Part shown: positions 1-10,676 of the stretch, in pieces
Position numbering within the stretch: position 1 is the stretch's first letter
Layout: each line of letters begins with the position of its first letter
From: Bacteroides sp.
Lineage (GTDB): Bacteria > Bacteroidota > Bacteroidia > Bacteroidales > Muribaculaceae
Direction: 5' to 3'
DNA length: 64,000 nucleotides
Assembly: GCA_014801525.1 (NCBI GenBank)
Contig: JAAVEB010000014.1
Span: 89,143-153,142, forward strand
Notes under the pieces: generated by a model
What the model was told of the DNA's origin: nothing
The model's input: only the letters and a program-made list of their open reading frames with translations
The model's database searches: none
Translations under genes and position numbers: made by a program

Positions 1-1182
1 CTCGATGGCGATGCGGCATGCTTCGAAAGCCATGGTGAAGCAGTCGGTGGGCGATGCGGGAGCTACTACTGCAACGGGACATTCGCCGTTTCTGCCATAG
101 AGTGCCTGCATCAAGTCGGTCTGCTCGGTTTTAGTGGGTAGTCCGGTCGAAGGACCTCCGCGCTGCACGTCGATCACCACCAGCGGCAGCTCAGCCATGA
201 CAGCAAGTCCGATCGCTTCGCTTTTGAGAGCGAGACCGGGCCCTGAAGTGGATGTCACGGCGAGATTTCCGGCAAATGATGCTCCGATAGCCGAACAAAC
301 GCCTGCGATTTCGTCTTCCATCTGCACCGCTTTCACGCCCAGATCCTTGCGCTTTGCAAGTTCGTGGAGAATGTCGGTTGCGGGAGTGATGGGGTAGCTC
401 CCCAGGAACAGGGGACGACCTGATTTTTCAGATGCCATGATGAGTCCCCATGCGGTTGCCGTGTTGCCGTTGATATCGGTATAGTATCCGGGGCGTATCG
501 ATTCTGACTCGATGCGGTAGGTCGATACTGAGGCATGGATGTTTTCGCCGTAATTGTAGCCGGCAAGGAGCACTTTTGAATTAGCCTCATAGACGGCGGG
601 TTTCTTGGCAAATTTATTTTTGAGATGATGAAGCACCGCTTCAACGGGGCGGTCAAACAGCCAGCAAACAAGCCCGAGGGCGAAGATGTTGCGGCATTTC
701 ATCACTGCTTTATTGTCGAGTCCTGAGTCGGCAAGCGCCGCTTTGGTCATCGATGTGATGGGAACTTCAACCACCTGGGCGTTGATGTTGAGCTCCTTGA
801 ACGGTTCCATGGTTTCAAACAGGGCTTTCTTGAGATCGGCTTCCTTGAAAGAGTCGATGTCGACGATTGCCACGCCGCCCGCTTTGAGATGCTGCACGTT
901 CTGCTTTAGCGCTGCGGGGTTCATAGCCACGAGCACATCGGCTTTATCACCGGGGGTGTGGACTCCCACGCCCACGCTCACCTGGAATCCCGATACTCCG
1001 CTCAGCGATCCCTGAGGAGCGCGGATTTCAGCCGGATAGTCGGGAAATGTTGATACCTGGTTGCCCACTCCTGCCGATACATTTGTGAAAATGTTACCGG
1101 CAAGCTGCATTCCGTCGCCGGAGTCGCCGGAGAATCGGATTACAACCTTGTCTAAGCACTTTACATCAGCTTTTTCTAACAT
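1..1182 (-). CDS. 2-oxoacid:ferredoxin oxidoreductase subunit alpha (KorA-like), 3' end outside window
   Basis: Minus-strand reading from ATG at 1180-1182 gives MLEKADVKCLDKVVIRFSGDSGDGMQLAGNIFTN...; typical gamma/alpha fused 2-oxoglutarate oxidoreductase (GDSGDGM, SGPG motifs). Open to the window edge, so absent from the ORF track. Confidence 0.88.
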   Translation of the reverse strand, partial: MLEKADVKCLDKVVIRFSGDSGDGMQLAGNIFTNVSAGVGNQVSTFPDYPAEIRAPQGSLSGVSGFQVSVGVGVHTPGDKADVLVAMNPAALKQNVQHLKAGGVAIVDIDSFKEADLKKALFETMEPFKELNINAQVVEVPITSMTKAALADSGLDNKAVMKCRNIFALGLVCWLFDRPVEAVLHHLKNKFAKKPAVYEANSKVLLAGYNYGENIHASVSTYRIESESIRPGYYTDINGNTATAWGLIMASEKSGRPLFLGSYPITPATDILHELAKRKDLGVKAVQMEDEIAGVCSAIGASFAGNLAVTSTSGPGLALKSEAIGLAVMAELPLVVIDVQRGGPSTGLPTKTEQTDLMQALYGRNGECPVAVVAPASPTDCFTMAFEACRIAIE

Positions 1183-1244
1183 AATGTATGCACGGTTTTT
1201 GGTTTGTTATAGCGCGACACGAGCGGTGTCATGCATTTTATTTA

Positions 1245-2597
1245 TTAGTTTTTTCGGTTATATGCTAATTCTTTGCCCCTTACGTCGGGGTTTACAGCGC
1301 CGTTTGAGTAGACCTCTCTGCCGTTGACGAGGGTCATGATCACGCGGTTGTGGAGAGTGGTGCCGTCAAGCGGAGTCCAGCCACATCGGCTCAACGCCAT
1401 GTCGTCGGTCACCTTATAGGGGCTGTCGGGCTTGACAATGGCGATGTCGGCGTAGTAGCCTTCACGCAGATAGCCTCGACGGTCAATTGAATATAAATCG
1501 GCTGGGGCATGACACATTTTTTCAATCACCATTTCCCGGGTGAACACGCCTCTGTCGGCAAGTTCGAGCATCACGGGCAGAGAGAACTGAACCATGGGAG
1601 CTCCTGAAGCGGCGGTAAGCGCGTTGCCCTCTTTCTCGGAAAGAAGATGAGGGGCGTGGTCAGTGGCTACGATATCGAGCCTTCCGTCGCGCAGACCTTT
1701 GCGCAACGCGTCGCGGTCGGCATCGGTTTTTACCGCCGGATTCATTTTCACGCGTGTGCCGAGGGTTTCATAGTCGGCGTCGGAAAACCATAAATGGTGG
1801 GCGCAAACTTCCGACGTGATCAGCTTCTTGTCGAGCGGTTCAGCCGAGAACATCTCCACCTCTTCGGCGGTCGACACGTGGAGCACGTGCAGGCGGCTGC
1901 CGAATTTTTTTGCCCGGTCGATGGCGCGGCGCGTTGAGATGACACACGCTTCGCGGCTGCGTATCTCGAGATGGAATTTCACTGGGATGTCTTCGCCGAG
2001 TTCATCCGTGAGGCGTTGACGGTTGGCTTTTATCGTTGCTTCGTCTTCAGAGTGGATGGCTATTATGGCGGGAACTTCGCTGAAGATGCGGTTGAGCGCC
2101 GTTTCGTTGTCGACAAGCATATTGCCGGTCGATGAGCCGAGGAAAAGTTTCACTCCCGGCACCCGTGAGTAGTCACATTTGAGAAGCTCGTCGATGTTGT
2201 CGTTGGTGGCTCCGATGAAGAAGCTGTAGTTAACTGCCGACTGGGCGGCGGCATGGTTCAGTTTCCACTCTGCATCTGCCACTGTGACTGTGGGCGGTTT
2301 TGTGTTGGGCATGTCCATGAACGAAGTGACCCCTCCTGCGGCAGCGGCTCTCGATTCGGTGAATATGTCGCCTTTGTGGGTGAGTCCGGGATCACGGAAA
2401 TGCACTTGGTCGTCGATTACTCCGGGAATGATGTAGGCGCCTTCGGCGTCAATCCTTCTGGTTGCGTCGAGCGTCGCTTCGGCGGGGTCGCCTTCGCCTA
2501 CTTCGGTTATCATGTCGCCGTCGACTGCGACATAGCCCCTGAAGCTGCGCTTTTCGTTTATTATAATTCCGTTGAAGAGAATAATATCATGTTTCAT
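1245..2597 (-). CDS. pyrC: dihydroorotase
   Basis: 450 aa; amidohydrolase signatures GVIDDQVHFRDPG, ATDHAPH. Confidence 0.93.
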   Translation of the reverse strand: MKHDIILFNGIIINEKRSFRGYVAVDGDMITEVGEGDPAEATLDATRRIDAEGAYIIPGVIDDQVHFRDPGLTHKGDIFTESRAAAAGGVTSFMDMPNTKPPTVTVADAEWKLNHAAAQSAVNYSFFIGATNDNIDELLKCDYSRVPGVKLFLGSSTGNMLVDNETALNRIFSEVPAIIAIHSEDEATIKANRQRLTDELGEDIPVKFHLEIRSREACVISTRRAIDRAKKFGSRLHVLHVSTAEEVEMFSAEPLDKKLITSEVCAHHLWFSDADYETLGTRVKMNPAVKTDADRDALRKGLRDGRLDIVATDHAPHLLSEKEGNALTAASGAPMVQFSLPVMLELADRGVFTREMVIEKMCHAPADLYSIDRRGYLREGYYADIAIVKPDSPYKVTDDMALSRCGWTPLDGTTLHNRVIMTLVNGREVYSNGAVNPDVRGKELAYNRKN

Positions 2598-2612
2598 GGC
2601 ATAAGCGATGGT

Positions 2613-3368
2613 TTAAGAGGGTTTACCCTTCTTTTTGAACATGCTTGAAAGTTTCAGCTTTATCACTCCAAATACCGCTTCAGAGAAAATGCCGCTATTC
2701 ATTTTGCTCTCTCCGAGCACTCGGTTGGTGAATATGATGGGTACTTCCACCACTTTGAATCCAAGCATCGATGCCGTGAATTTCATTTCGATCTGGAATG
2801 CGTAGCCTTTGAACCTTATTTTGTCAAGTTCGATAGTTTCAAGAACTTTTCTGCGGTAGCACACGAATCCCGCCGTGGTGTCATGAATAGGCAATCGGGT
2901 GATGAACTGCACATATTTTGAGGCGAAGTAGGACATCAGCACTCGGCTCATGGGCCAGTTGACCACGTTCACCCCCGAGATGTAGCGCGAGCCTATCGCC
3001 ACGTCGGCTCCCTGGTTGCTGCACGCGTCATAGAGCCTGAGCAGGTCCTGGGGATTATGGGAGAAGTCGGCGTCCATTTCGAAGATATAGTCATATCCAC
3101 GTTCTATAGCCCATTTGAAACCGGCTATATAGGCGGTGCCGAGTCCCAGTTTGCCTTTGCGCTCGATGATGTGTACGCGTCCGGGATTTTCAGCTATTTT
3201 CTTGTGGACGATTGCCGCAGTCCCGTCGGGTGAACCGTCGTCGACAATGAGCACGTCCATATTATGAGGCAGCGAGAGCACGGCGTCGATTATCGCCGCC
3301 GCGTTCTCTGCTTCATTATAGGTGGGAATGATTACTACCGAATCAGATTTCACTGTTATTTCTGACAT
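2613..3368 (-). CDS. polyprenol monophosphomannose synthase-like family 2 glycosyltransferase
   Basis: 251 aa; IIPTYNEAENA, VDDGSPDGTA, DADFSHNP motifs (DPM1-like). Confidence 0.9.
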   Translation of the reverse strand: MSEITVKSDSVVIIPTYNEAENAAAIIDAVLSLPHNMDVLIVDDGSPDGTAAIVHKKIAENPGRVHIIERKGKLGLGTAYIAGFKWAIERGYDYIFEMDADFSHNPQDLLRLYDACSNQGADVAIGSRYISGVNVVNWPMSRVLMSYFASKYVQFITRLPIHDTTAGFVCYRRKVLETIELDKIRFKGYAFQIEMKFTASMLGFKVVEVPIIFTNRVLGESKMNSGIFSEAVFGVIKLKLSSMFKKKGKPS

Positions 3369-3392
3369 TTCGGAATCTTTGTCGCAAATCGG

Positions 3393-4586
3393 TTAAATGA
3401 GTTTTGCAAGAGTTTCAGCGATGCGTCTCATGGCTTCGCGGATGTTATCGTCGCTGGTGGCGTAGCTCATGCGGATATATCCGGGGCAAGCGAATGCCGA
3501 GCCGGCAACGGTAGCTACGTGTCCCTCTTCGAGAAGGAACATAGCGAGGTCAGAGTCGTCGTTGATCACACGGTCGCCGCATCTTTTTCCGAAATAGCTT
3601 GACACTTCGGGGAAGAGATAGAACGCTCCGTCGGGGTTGTTGACTTTCCATCCCGGAATCGTGCGCGCGAGCCCTACGATCAGATCGCGGCGGCGTTCAA
3701 ACGCTTTGCGCATCTCTTCGACGCAATCCTGCGAGCCGGTGTAAGCTGCTTCGGCGGCTTTTTGGGCGATTGAGGAGGCGTTTGAGGTGTATTGGCTTTG
3801 CAGTTTGTTGGTTGCCTTGGCAAGCCACAGCGGAGCTGCGAGGAATCCGATACGCCATCCTGTCATGGCATAAGCTTTTGAAACACCGTTCACCACACAG
3901 GTGCGGTCGGCGATTTCGGGGAATGACGCAAGCGAAGTGAAGCTTCCGGTGAAGTTGATGTGCTCATAGATTTCGTCGGAAAGAATCAACACGTCGGGAT
4001 AGTCGGCGAGAACATCTACGAGCGCCTGCAATTCGCTGCGGCTGTACACGCTTCCGGTGGGATTGCTCGGAGAGCAGAAGAAGATGAGGCGGGTCTTGTC
4101 GGTGAGGGCGTCGCGCAACTGTTGGGGAGTGATTTTGAAATCAGTCTCGATGGTTGCGGGAACAAGCACGTTTTTGCCTTGAGCAAGATTGACCATCTCC
4201 ATGTAGCTCACCCATGCCGGGGTGGGGATGATGACTTCATCGCCCGGATTTATCACCGAGAGGATGACGTTGCAAAGCGACTGCTTCGCGCCGTTTGAAA
4301 CCACGATTTGCTCGGGAGCGAAATCAATGCCGTTTTCTTCTTTAAGTTTATTAGAGATAGCTTTACGAAGCGACATGTAACCGGGAACCGGTGTATAGAA
4401 CGAGAAGTTTTCATCGATAGCCTTCTTGGCTGCGTCCTTGATGTGGGCGGGGGTGGGAAAATCGGGTTCACCCACCGAAAGGTTGATCACGTCGACTCCT
4501 TGAGCCTTAAGCTCCTGGCTTTTTTGTGACATCGCGAGAGTTTGCGATGGTGCAAGCGATTGCACGCGTTGAGAAATCTGCTCCAT
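3393..4586 (-). CDS. pyridoxal-phosphate-dependent aminotransferase (aspartate aminotransferase family)
   Basis: 397 aa; class I aminotransferase, SNPTGSVYS, SKAYAMTGWRIGF lysine motif. Confidence 0.92.
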   Translation of the reverse strand: MEQISQRVQSLAPSQTLAMSQKSQELKAQGVDVINLSVGEPDFPTPAHIKDAAKKAIDENFSFYTPVPGYMSLRKAISNKLKEENGIDFAPEQIVVSNGAKQSLCNVILSVINPGDEVIIPTPAWVSYMEMVNLAQGKNVLVPATIETDFKITPQQLRDALTDKTRLIFFCSPSNPTGSVYSRSELQALVDVLADYPDVLILSDEIYEHINFTGSFTSLASFPEIADRTCVVNGVSKAYAMTGWRIGFLAAPLWLAKATNKLQSQYTSNASSIAQKAAEAAYTGSQDCVEEMRKAFERRRDLIVGLARTIPGWKVNNPDGAFYLFPEVSSYFGKRCGDRVINDDSDLAMFLLEEGHVATVAGSAFACPGYIRMSYATSDDNIREAMRRIAETLAKLI

Positions 4587-4627
4587 TATATATTATCTCT
4601 ATTATTTATTGTACTGAGTTATTTTTG

Positions 4628-4635
4628 CAAATATA
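4628..4635 (-). promoter_or_regulatory. Bacteroidetes -7 box (TATATTTG on minus) upstream of the aminotransferase gene
   Basis: CAAATATA on +, matches TAnnTTTG on minus, about 40 bp upstream of the start codon. Confidence 0.5.
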
Positions 4636-4659
4636 TATCAATTTTGCGACACCGATTGC

Positions 4660-4699
4660 ATAAAATGACACATAATGTATAAAATATGTGTCATTTTAT
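4660..4699 (-). terminator. AT-rich terminator hairpin downstream of the tricorn-like protease gene
   Basis: Perfect 15-bp inverted repeat ATAAAATGACACATA/TATGTGTCATTTTAT around a 10-nt loop, just past the stop at 4732. Confidence 0.6.
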
Positions 4700-4731
4700 T
4701 GTTTGCAGTTCGGTAGCGCTTTAACGCAAAT

Positions 4732-7700
4732 CTATTTCTTGGGGAGTTCTTTCATTAGCTCCTCGACAGCCTTTTTCAGCTGAAGATCCTCGCCTTTCAC
4801 TATTGTCGCCGGGTCGTTTGCCACAAGAATGTCGGGTTCAAGCTGGGAGTTTTCAAGATAGTTGCCCTGGGCGGTGCGATATCCGATTACCGGTACGCCG
4901 AAAAGCAGGGTGGGATCCTGAAGCCCTATCCAGTTCACGCTGGTCATTGTTCCCGGCACGGGCATACCTACAAGCTTGCCGAGTCCCATGGTCTTGTAGA
5001 CCCAGGGGGTGCCGTGGGCGTTGCTGTAGTTAGCCTCGCATTGCAGCATGATGCTCGGTTTGTTCCAGCGTCGGCTCGGCATGTCGCACACGTCGACTCC
5101 TCTTATCACCTGAGTGAGATATTTTTTGCCGCTGAAGAGCACCTCGATATCTTCGTGCAAGCGTCCGCCGCCGTTCCAACGAGTGTCTATCACGATACCG
5201 TCCTTGTTTACATATTTGCCGAATAGATCGGTGTAGATGTTGCGGTAGCTTGCATCGTCCATCGATTTGATGTGGACATATCCGAGTCTGCCGCCTGAGA
5301 GACGGTCCACGTCGGCAGCGCGCTGTTTGATCCAGCGCTCGTAGAGCAGGTTGTTCATATCGGCATTCGATATCGGTAGCGCCACCTCTTCCCAGCGTTT
5401 TCCATTAGCCGGGTCATAGAAGGAAATCAGCGTTTTCTTGCCTGCGAGATTATTGAACAAGGTGGTGTAATCGGCATTGTCGTCGATTGCTTTGCCTCCG
5501 ATTTTTTCAATTACTACGCCGGGCTTAACGCTTGTGTTGGCGTGGTCAAACGGACCTTTCTCTACGACTTCAGCCACTTTCAGCCCTTTTCCGTTGTAGG
5601 TCCAGTCATATAGAAGTCCCAGCGAAGCTGTAGGTTCCATACCGCCATAAGGGGAGTAGCGCGAGCCTGTGTGGGAGGCGTTGAGCTCTCCGAGAAGTTC
5701 GCTGAGCATCTCGGCGAAGTCATAGTTATTGTTGATGTGAGGCAGGAATTTGCGGTAAGCCTTGGTCATGGCGTTCCAATCTACGCCATGATATTTCTTT
5801 TCATAGAAGCGGTTTGCCACCTCCTGCTGAACATAGTTGAACATGTATTCGCGTTCAGCCGCCGGGTCGATGAACTGCTGAGCCGAGAAGGTGATGGGGG
5901 TGAGCTTTTCTGAGCTTACAGCCATTTTTCTCAATATTCTCGGTCCGAGCACGAAGATGTTGGCGCCTTTCGCATCGGGCTGGAAGCCTGCCGCCGACGG
6001 GAGTGTGGCTACCTGGTTGAGGTCATGCTTGTAGAGGTCTACTTTCCAGATGGCGTTCTGTCCGTTGCCGCGTGCTATATAGTAGAGTTTGTCGCCGTCT
6101 TTGTTGATGATGGCGTCGGCGATATCGGTTGAAGCAGGGGTGAGTCTCACGATGCGGTCTCTGATTCCGTCAAGTTCAACCTTGATATCTTTGTCGGCTG
6201 AGTCGGCAGCTTCTTTATTCTGCTTTTTGTCGGCTTTCTTATCCGATTTTTTGTCGTCGGTTTTCTCCTTGTCTTTTTTCTGTTGCTTTTCAAGCTCTTT
6301 GCGAAGCTCGTAGTCTTCTTTCGACAGGCGGAATTTGTCGTAAGCGTCCTGATTCATGAATACAAGCATCGCATCAAGCTGCGAGCCCCATGATGCCTGG
6401 CTTCTCATGCCGTAGCGGTCAGAGAGGAACAGAATGGCGTTGCCGTCCATCACCCACACGGGGTTTTCGTCGAAATAAGATGACTGGGTGATATTGGTGA
6501 CAACGGGGGTGCCGGTTGTGTTTACGATAGCTACGTCGCTATAGGGTTCGTGTCCGTTTCCGGTGTGTTCGAGAGTGATCCACTTTCCGTCGGGCGACCA
6601 TGAGTAGGAGAATCCGCCTCCGCTTTCAGGATGGGTTGAGCCGTCGGTAATCTGACGAGTTTTTTTCGACTCGAGATTCATAACCATCAACTTGCGGCGG
6701 TCCTGCACGAATGCGATTTCTTTACCGTCGGGAGAATACTCGGGATAAGAACGCTCGATACCGTCCTTGCTGTCAAACAGCGGCTTCTCTTCGATTACTG
6801 TCGCATTGGGGAAGTTGAGGTCCTCTTTGCGGGAAATTGTGGCTGTATAAATGTTGGCGTGTCCGTCGCGCTCGCTGGTGTAGGCAATCGTGCGGTTGTC
6901 GGGTGCCCATGATATCTGGCTTTCAGCAGCGGGGGTGTCGGTGATTTGCTTGGTGGTGTTATATTCAACTGAGGTTACGAAGATGTTTCCGCGGTTGGTG
7001 AAAGCCACCATCTTTCCGTCGGGCGATGCGGTAGCGCCCTGTGAGGTTGCCACATTAAGCGCCTTGAGTGGATTCTCATCGTCCATCGTGATGTTCACGT
7101 TGACCTTTACGGGCTTTTGTCCCGGAGTCTGGGTATATAATTCACCGTCGTAGGTGTAGGCAAGGAGCCCGTTTTTGCTTTGAGAAAGAAATCTCACCGG
7201 GTGGGTTGTGAATTGTGATTCCTGTTTCGCCGCCGAGGGATTGTCGATGGGGAATGAATATACGTTGAAAGTCTTGCCGTCACGCTCGCTCAGGATGTAG
7301 ACGGTCTTCCCGTCGGGACTCAGAACCGGGTCGCGGTCTTCGCCGGGACGGGCTGTGAGATTTTTGTGGGAGCCGTTCTTGGCATTGTACATCCAGATGT
7401 CGCGGGTCACTGATGAGGTGTGGTGTTTGCGCCACTCGTCCTCAAATCCTTTGAGGTCCTGATAGAGGAACGAGCCGTCGTTGCCGATGAAATTGATTTT
7501 TTGAGCCGGAGTCCCGAGCACTTGTTCGATTCTACCCCCTTCTACCGGAACTTTATATACTTCGGTAAGGCGAGCTGTCGGGAATGCGGCGCTTGTAGCC
7601 GGGTCCTGAATCGCAGCCGAGAAATACACATATTTTCCATCGGGCGAGAAAGCCTCGACAGTTTCTTTAACCGAGTTGAACGTGAGTCGCTTTGCAGCTC

Positions 7701-7986
7701 CGCCGTCAGCCGACATTACGTAAATGTCCTGTCCGCCGTTGCGGTCGCTTGAGAAAGCGATCATTTTACCGTCGGGCGACCATTTCGGTTCGGTTTCATA
7801 GGATGGTTGAGCGGTGAGTCGTTTAGCTTCGCCGCCTTTTGGACTCACTGTGTAGATGTCGCCTTTATAGGTGAAGGCGATTTTGCTCCCGTCGGGCGAG
7901 ATTGTGGCGTCGCGCAACCATAGCGGGGCGCCCCACGCCGAATAGCTTATAAATAATGTAGCTAATGAAAATATTGTTTTTTTCAT
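4732..7986 (-). CDS. tricorn-like S41 family peptidase with TolB-type beta-propeller and PDZ domains, secreted
   Basis: 1084 aa; signal peptide, repeated SPDGKxIAF propeller motifs, tricorn-core/S41 C-terminal region (DTRWNGGG). Confidence 0.9.
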   Translation of the reverse strand: MKKTIFSLATLFISYSAWGAPLWLRDATISPDGSKIAFTYKGDIYTVSPKGGEAKRLTAQPSYETEPKWSPDGKMIAFSSDRNGGQDIYVMSADGGAAKRLTFNSVKETVEAFSPDGKYVYFSAAIQDPATSAAFPTARLTEVYKVPVEGGRIEQVLGTPAQKINFIGNDGSFLYQDLKGFEDEWRKHHTSSVTRDIWMYNAKNGSHKNLTARPGEDRDPVLSPDGKTVYILSERDGKTFNVYSFPIDNPSAAKQESQFTTHPVRFLSQSKNGLLAYTYDGELYTQTPGQKPVKVNVNITMDDENPLKALNVATSQGATASPDGKMVAFTNRGNIFVTSVEYNTTKQITDTPAAESQISWAPDNRTIAYTSERDGHANIYTATISRKEDLNFPNATVIEEKPLFDSKDGIERSYPEYSPDGKEIAFVQDRRKLMVMNLESKKTRQITDGSTHPESGGGFSYSWSPDGKWITLEHTGNGHEPYSDVAIVNTTGTPVVTNITQSSYFDENPVWVMDGNAILFLSDRYGMRSQASWGSQLDAMLVFMNQDAYDKFRLSKEDYELRKELEKQQKKDKEKTDDKKSDKKADKKQNKEAADSADKDIKVELDGIRDRIVRLTPASTDIADAIINKDGDKLYYIARGNGQNAIWKVDLYKHDLNQVATLPSAAGFQPDAKGANIFVLGPRILRKMAVSSEKLTPITFSAQQFIDPAAEREYMFNYVQQEVANRFYEKKYHGVDWNAMTKAYRKFLPHINNNYDFAEMLSELLGELNASHTGSRYSPYGGMEPTASLGLLYDWTYNGKGLKVAEVVEKGPFDHANTSVKPGVVIEKIGGKAIDDNADYTTLFNNLAGKKTLISFYDPANGKRWEEVALPISNADMNNLLYERWIKQRAADVDRLSGGRLGYVHIKSMDDASYRNIYTDLFGKYVNKDGIVIDTRWNGGGRLHEDIEVLFSGKKYLTQVIRGVDVCDMPSRRWNKPSIMLQCEANYSNAHGTPWVYKTMGLGKLVGMPVPGTMTSVNWIGLQDPTLLFGVPVIGYRTAQGNYLENSQLEPDILVANDPATIVKGEDLQLKKAVEELMKELPKK

Positions 7987-8009
7987 TGTTGATTGGTTTT
8001 ATGCTTGAT

Positions 8010-9674
8010 TTAGTTACGGGGTATTTTCAGTTTTTGACCTACCTGCAGGTCGTTGTTTTTAAGTCCGTTGAGCTTCTTGATGTCATCGACAGTCACGCCT
8101 TTGTACATTTTTGAGATGCGGTAAAGGTTATCGCCCTTTTTCACGGTGTGGATTCTCGTCCTCTGAGCGGGGGCTTTCTTGGCGGGGGCAGGTTTCGCCT
8201 TTTCGGCTTTCTTGACCGGAGCGGCGGGCTTTTCGGGCTCAACCTGAGCTATTTCCTGTATGGCTGGCTCTCCGATGGAGTCATTGCAAACGGTGATAGA
8301 GTCGGGTTGAACGGCGGGGGTGCTTTCAGCCACTACCGGAGCAGCCTTTTTCTTGCCGGTGGCGACGCGTTCATAGGTGAAGATTTTCAACTTCTTCCCT
8401 TTGGCGATCGAGTTTCGTTTAAGCTTGTTCCATTTCTTGATGTCGGCTACGCTCACGCCATAAGCCGAGGCGATTTTTGACAAGGTTTCGCCGCGTTTCA
8501 CCACATGGGTCTTGGTCACGCGCTTGGTGGTGTACTCCATGCCGGGGTCTTCGGCAGGGTTGAGGGTAGGCTCCACGAGGTCGCGGCGTGCATAAAGCTT
8601 GGCGTTGTGGTTGACGATGCTGTCCTCGCTCATTAGATAGGAATACACCTGCATCGAGGGCAATACGAGCGAGTAGGGGCGGCTGTTGCCCGGGATAATG
8701 TCTTTGCGGAACTGGGGGTTCAGCACTCGGAGTTCTTCGATGGGAATGTCGAGCACATCGGAAATTTGCTGGAGATGCACGCGCTTAGTCACGTGGACCG
8801 AGTCGGTTATGATGGGGCGTCGAGCCAACGCCGGGCTTATGTTGTGCTCGTTATAATAGGTCATGACATAGTTGGCTGCAATGAACGCCGGCACATATCC
8901 GCGGGTTTCCTGGGGGAGTAGGTAGTAGATTGACCAGAAGTCTTTGCCGTCTTTGTTTTCCTTGTTGTTTTCTACACCGGCGCGGCGCAGTGCCTTGTTC
9001 ACGTTGCCCGGACCGCAGTTATAGGCAGCGATGGCAAGCGACCAGTCATTATACATTTCATAGAGCTGTTTCAGATAGGACGCGGCAGCTTCCGATGAAG
9101 CATAGGGGTCGCGGCGCTCGTCGACAAGCGTGTTCACTTCCAGACCCAGCCCTCTTGCCGTGGGCAGCATGAATTGCCACAATCCGGTGGCGCCGGCGCG
9201 CGACACGGCGTCGGGATTCAGAGCCGACTCGATTACCGGCAGGTAGCGCAGTTCAAGAGGGAGCCCTTTGCGTTCAAGCGCCTCTTCGAAGATGGGCATA
9301 TAGTACAGGCTCATGCCGAGCATGTTTTCCACAAGCTGTCGGCGGCGCTGGGTGTACATATTGATGTAGGATCTTACAACCTGATTGTAGGGCATCTCGA
9401 TGTCGGTGGGCATTTTGCTGAGACGCTGTATGTAGACTTCGTCGGGCACATTGACGTCAGGGGTGCTTGACATGTTTTCGTTCAACACCGCATAGTTGCG
9501 CAGATACCAGTTCTGAAGCATCTTGTGGGTGTCGGTTTCAAAACTCTCGGGATACTGGATTGAATTGTCGGTTATCGAGTTCTTTAGAGTCAGGATGGAG
9601 GGTGCCGCCGATGTTATCAGCATCGTTCCTCCGAGTAAGATTGTAGATATTAATTTTTTCATTGCTGGAGACAT
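8010..9674 (-). CDS. mltD: membrane-bound lytic murein transglycosylase D with C-terminal LysM domains
   Basis: 554 aa; ESALNPDAVSRAGATGLWQFMLPTARGLGL SLT motif; two LysM motifs (VKRGETLSKIA, VKKGDNLYRIS). Confidence 0.92.
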   Translation of the reverse strand: MSPAMKKLISTILLGGTMLITSAAPSILTLKNSITDNSIQYPESFETDTHKMLQNWYLRNYAVLNENMSSTPDVNVPDEVYIQRLSKMPTDIEMPYNQVVRSYINMYTQRRRQLVENMLGMSLYYMPIFEEALERKGLPLELRYLPVIESALNPDAVSRAGATGLWQFMLPTARGLGLEVNTLVDERRDPYASSEAAASYLKQLYEMYNDWSLAIAAYNCGPGNVNKALRRAGVENNKENKDGKDFWSIYYLLPQETRGYVPAFIAANYVMTYYNEHNISPALARRPIITDSVHVTKRVHLQQISDVLDIPIEELRVLNPQFRKDIIPGNSRPYSLVLPSMQVYSYLMSEDSIVNHNAKLYARRDLVEPTLNPAEDPGMEYTTKRVTKTHVVKRGETLSKIASAYGVSVADIKKWNKLKRNSIAKGKKLKIFTYERVATGKKKAAPVVAESTPAVQPDSITVCNDSIGEPAIQEIAQVEPEKPAAPVKKAEKAKPAPAKKAPAQRTRIHTVKKGDNLYRISKMYKGVTVDDIKKLNGLKNNDLQVGQKLKIPRN

Positions 9675-9689
9675 GTTAGGGCTTATTGG

Positions 9690-10676
9690 TTAGAAATTGA
9701 ATGCCCATTGCATTCCGATTCCGGGCGATGATGATGACGGCGATTGTATGACCGCCGGATGCATGTCCATCGACAGGTTGTCGGATATATCGAAATGGGC
9801 GAGTGAGGCGTCGACATACGCATCGACCATTGCTACCAGATAGACGCCTATCATTGATATTATGCAGAGGTCGCGCTGTCGGCGGAACTTATCTTTCTTA
9901 TTCTTTAAAACTTTTTCAAGCCATGTTTTATTGAGCGATGCTTCATCGGTGTTTGGCGGATAAAAATCCATGTAGCTTTTTGTCGACGGATCGTTGTCGG
10001 TTATGTCGCGGTAAGCTTGGGTGTAGTCCCGGAGCATACGGTTGTTCCAGTTTGTGGCATAGCCGAGTCCCACATAGGCTCCGACCACGATGGGCAGTTT
10101 CCAGTAGCGGCGGTTGTAAAGCTGACCCAGTCCCGGACATAGCGCCGACATCCACAGTGCCCTGTTGGGGTCGGGATTAAATTCTCTGACTCGATAGTCG
10201 GGATCTATCGGCTTGCCTGTCGAGGGGTCGATTGTGGCGATGCTGTCAACCGGAACCGCTCCCACGGGGGTGACTTCAAGACTGTCGCCCGACAGTTCTA
10301 TTGAATCGCCTTCGATGAGAACGCGCTCGTGGCGGGGTATTGAAAGGTAGATTGAATCGGGGAATGCGCCGGGCATGGAGTCGGCTGAAACGACACGCAG
10401 TGAATCAGTGGCTGGGGGAGCCAGCGGAACCGGGCGGACGGCTCTTTTCGGAGCGGCGGAATCGGGCTCCTGAGATAAAGATAAATTTGCTGAAAAAATA
10501 TTAAAAGATGTTGCCGCCGCTAAAATCAACGTCATTGTCAATAATCGCGGGGCGAGTGTAAAAAGGGATAATATTTTAATCAAACACTCTTTTTTCATTG
10601 CGTATATTCCTGATGTACAGGAATGTGTGGGGTGAATTGACGCACTTTTCCCGTGGATTGGGCAATGGAGCCTCAA
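9690..10676 (-). CDS. DUF5683 domain-containing protein
   Basis: 328 aa ORF; ALWMSALCPGLGQLYNRRYWKLPIV is typical of the DUF5683 family. The true start may be the internal ATG at about 10598 (MKKECLIKIL..., signal-peptide-like). Confidence 0.8.
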   Translation of the reverse strand: MRLHCPIHGKSASIHPTHSCTSGIYAMKKECLIKILSLFTLAPRLLTMTLILAAATSFNIFSANLSLSQEPDSAAPKRAVRPVPLAPPATDSLRVVSADSMPGAFPDSIYLSIPRHERVLIEGDSIELSGDSLEVTPVGAVPVDSIATIDPSTGKPIDPDYRVREFNPDPNRALWMSALCPGLGQLYNRRYWKLPIVVGAYVGLGYATNWNNRMLRDYTQAYRDITDNDPSTKSYMDFYPPNTDEASLNKTWLEKVLKNKKDKFRRQRDLCIISMIGVYLVAMVDAYVDASLAHFDISDNLSMDMHPAVIQSPSSSSPGIGMQWAFNF

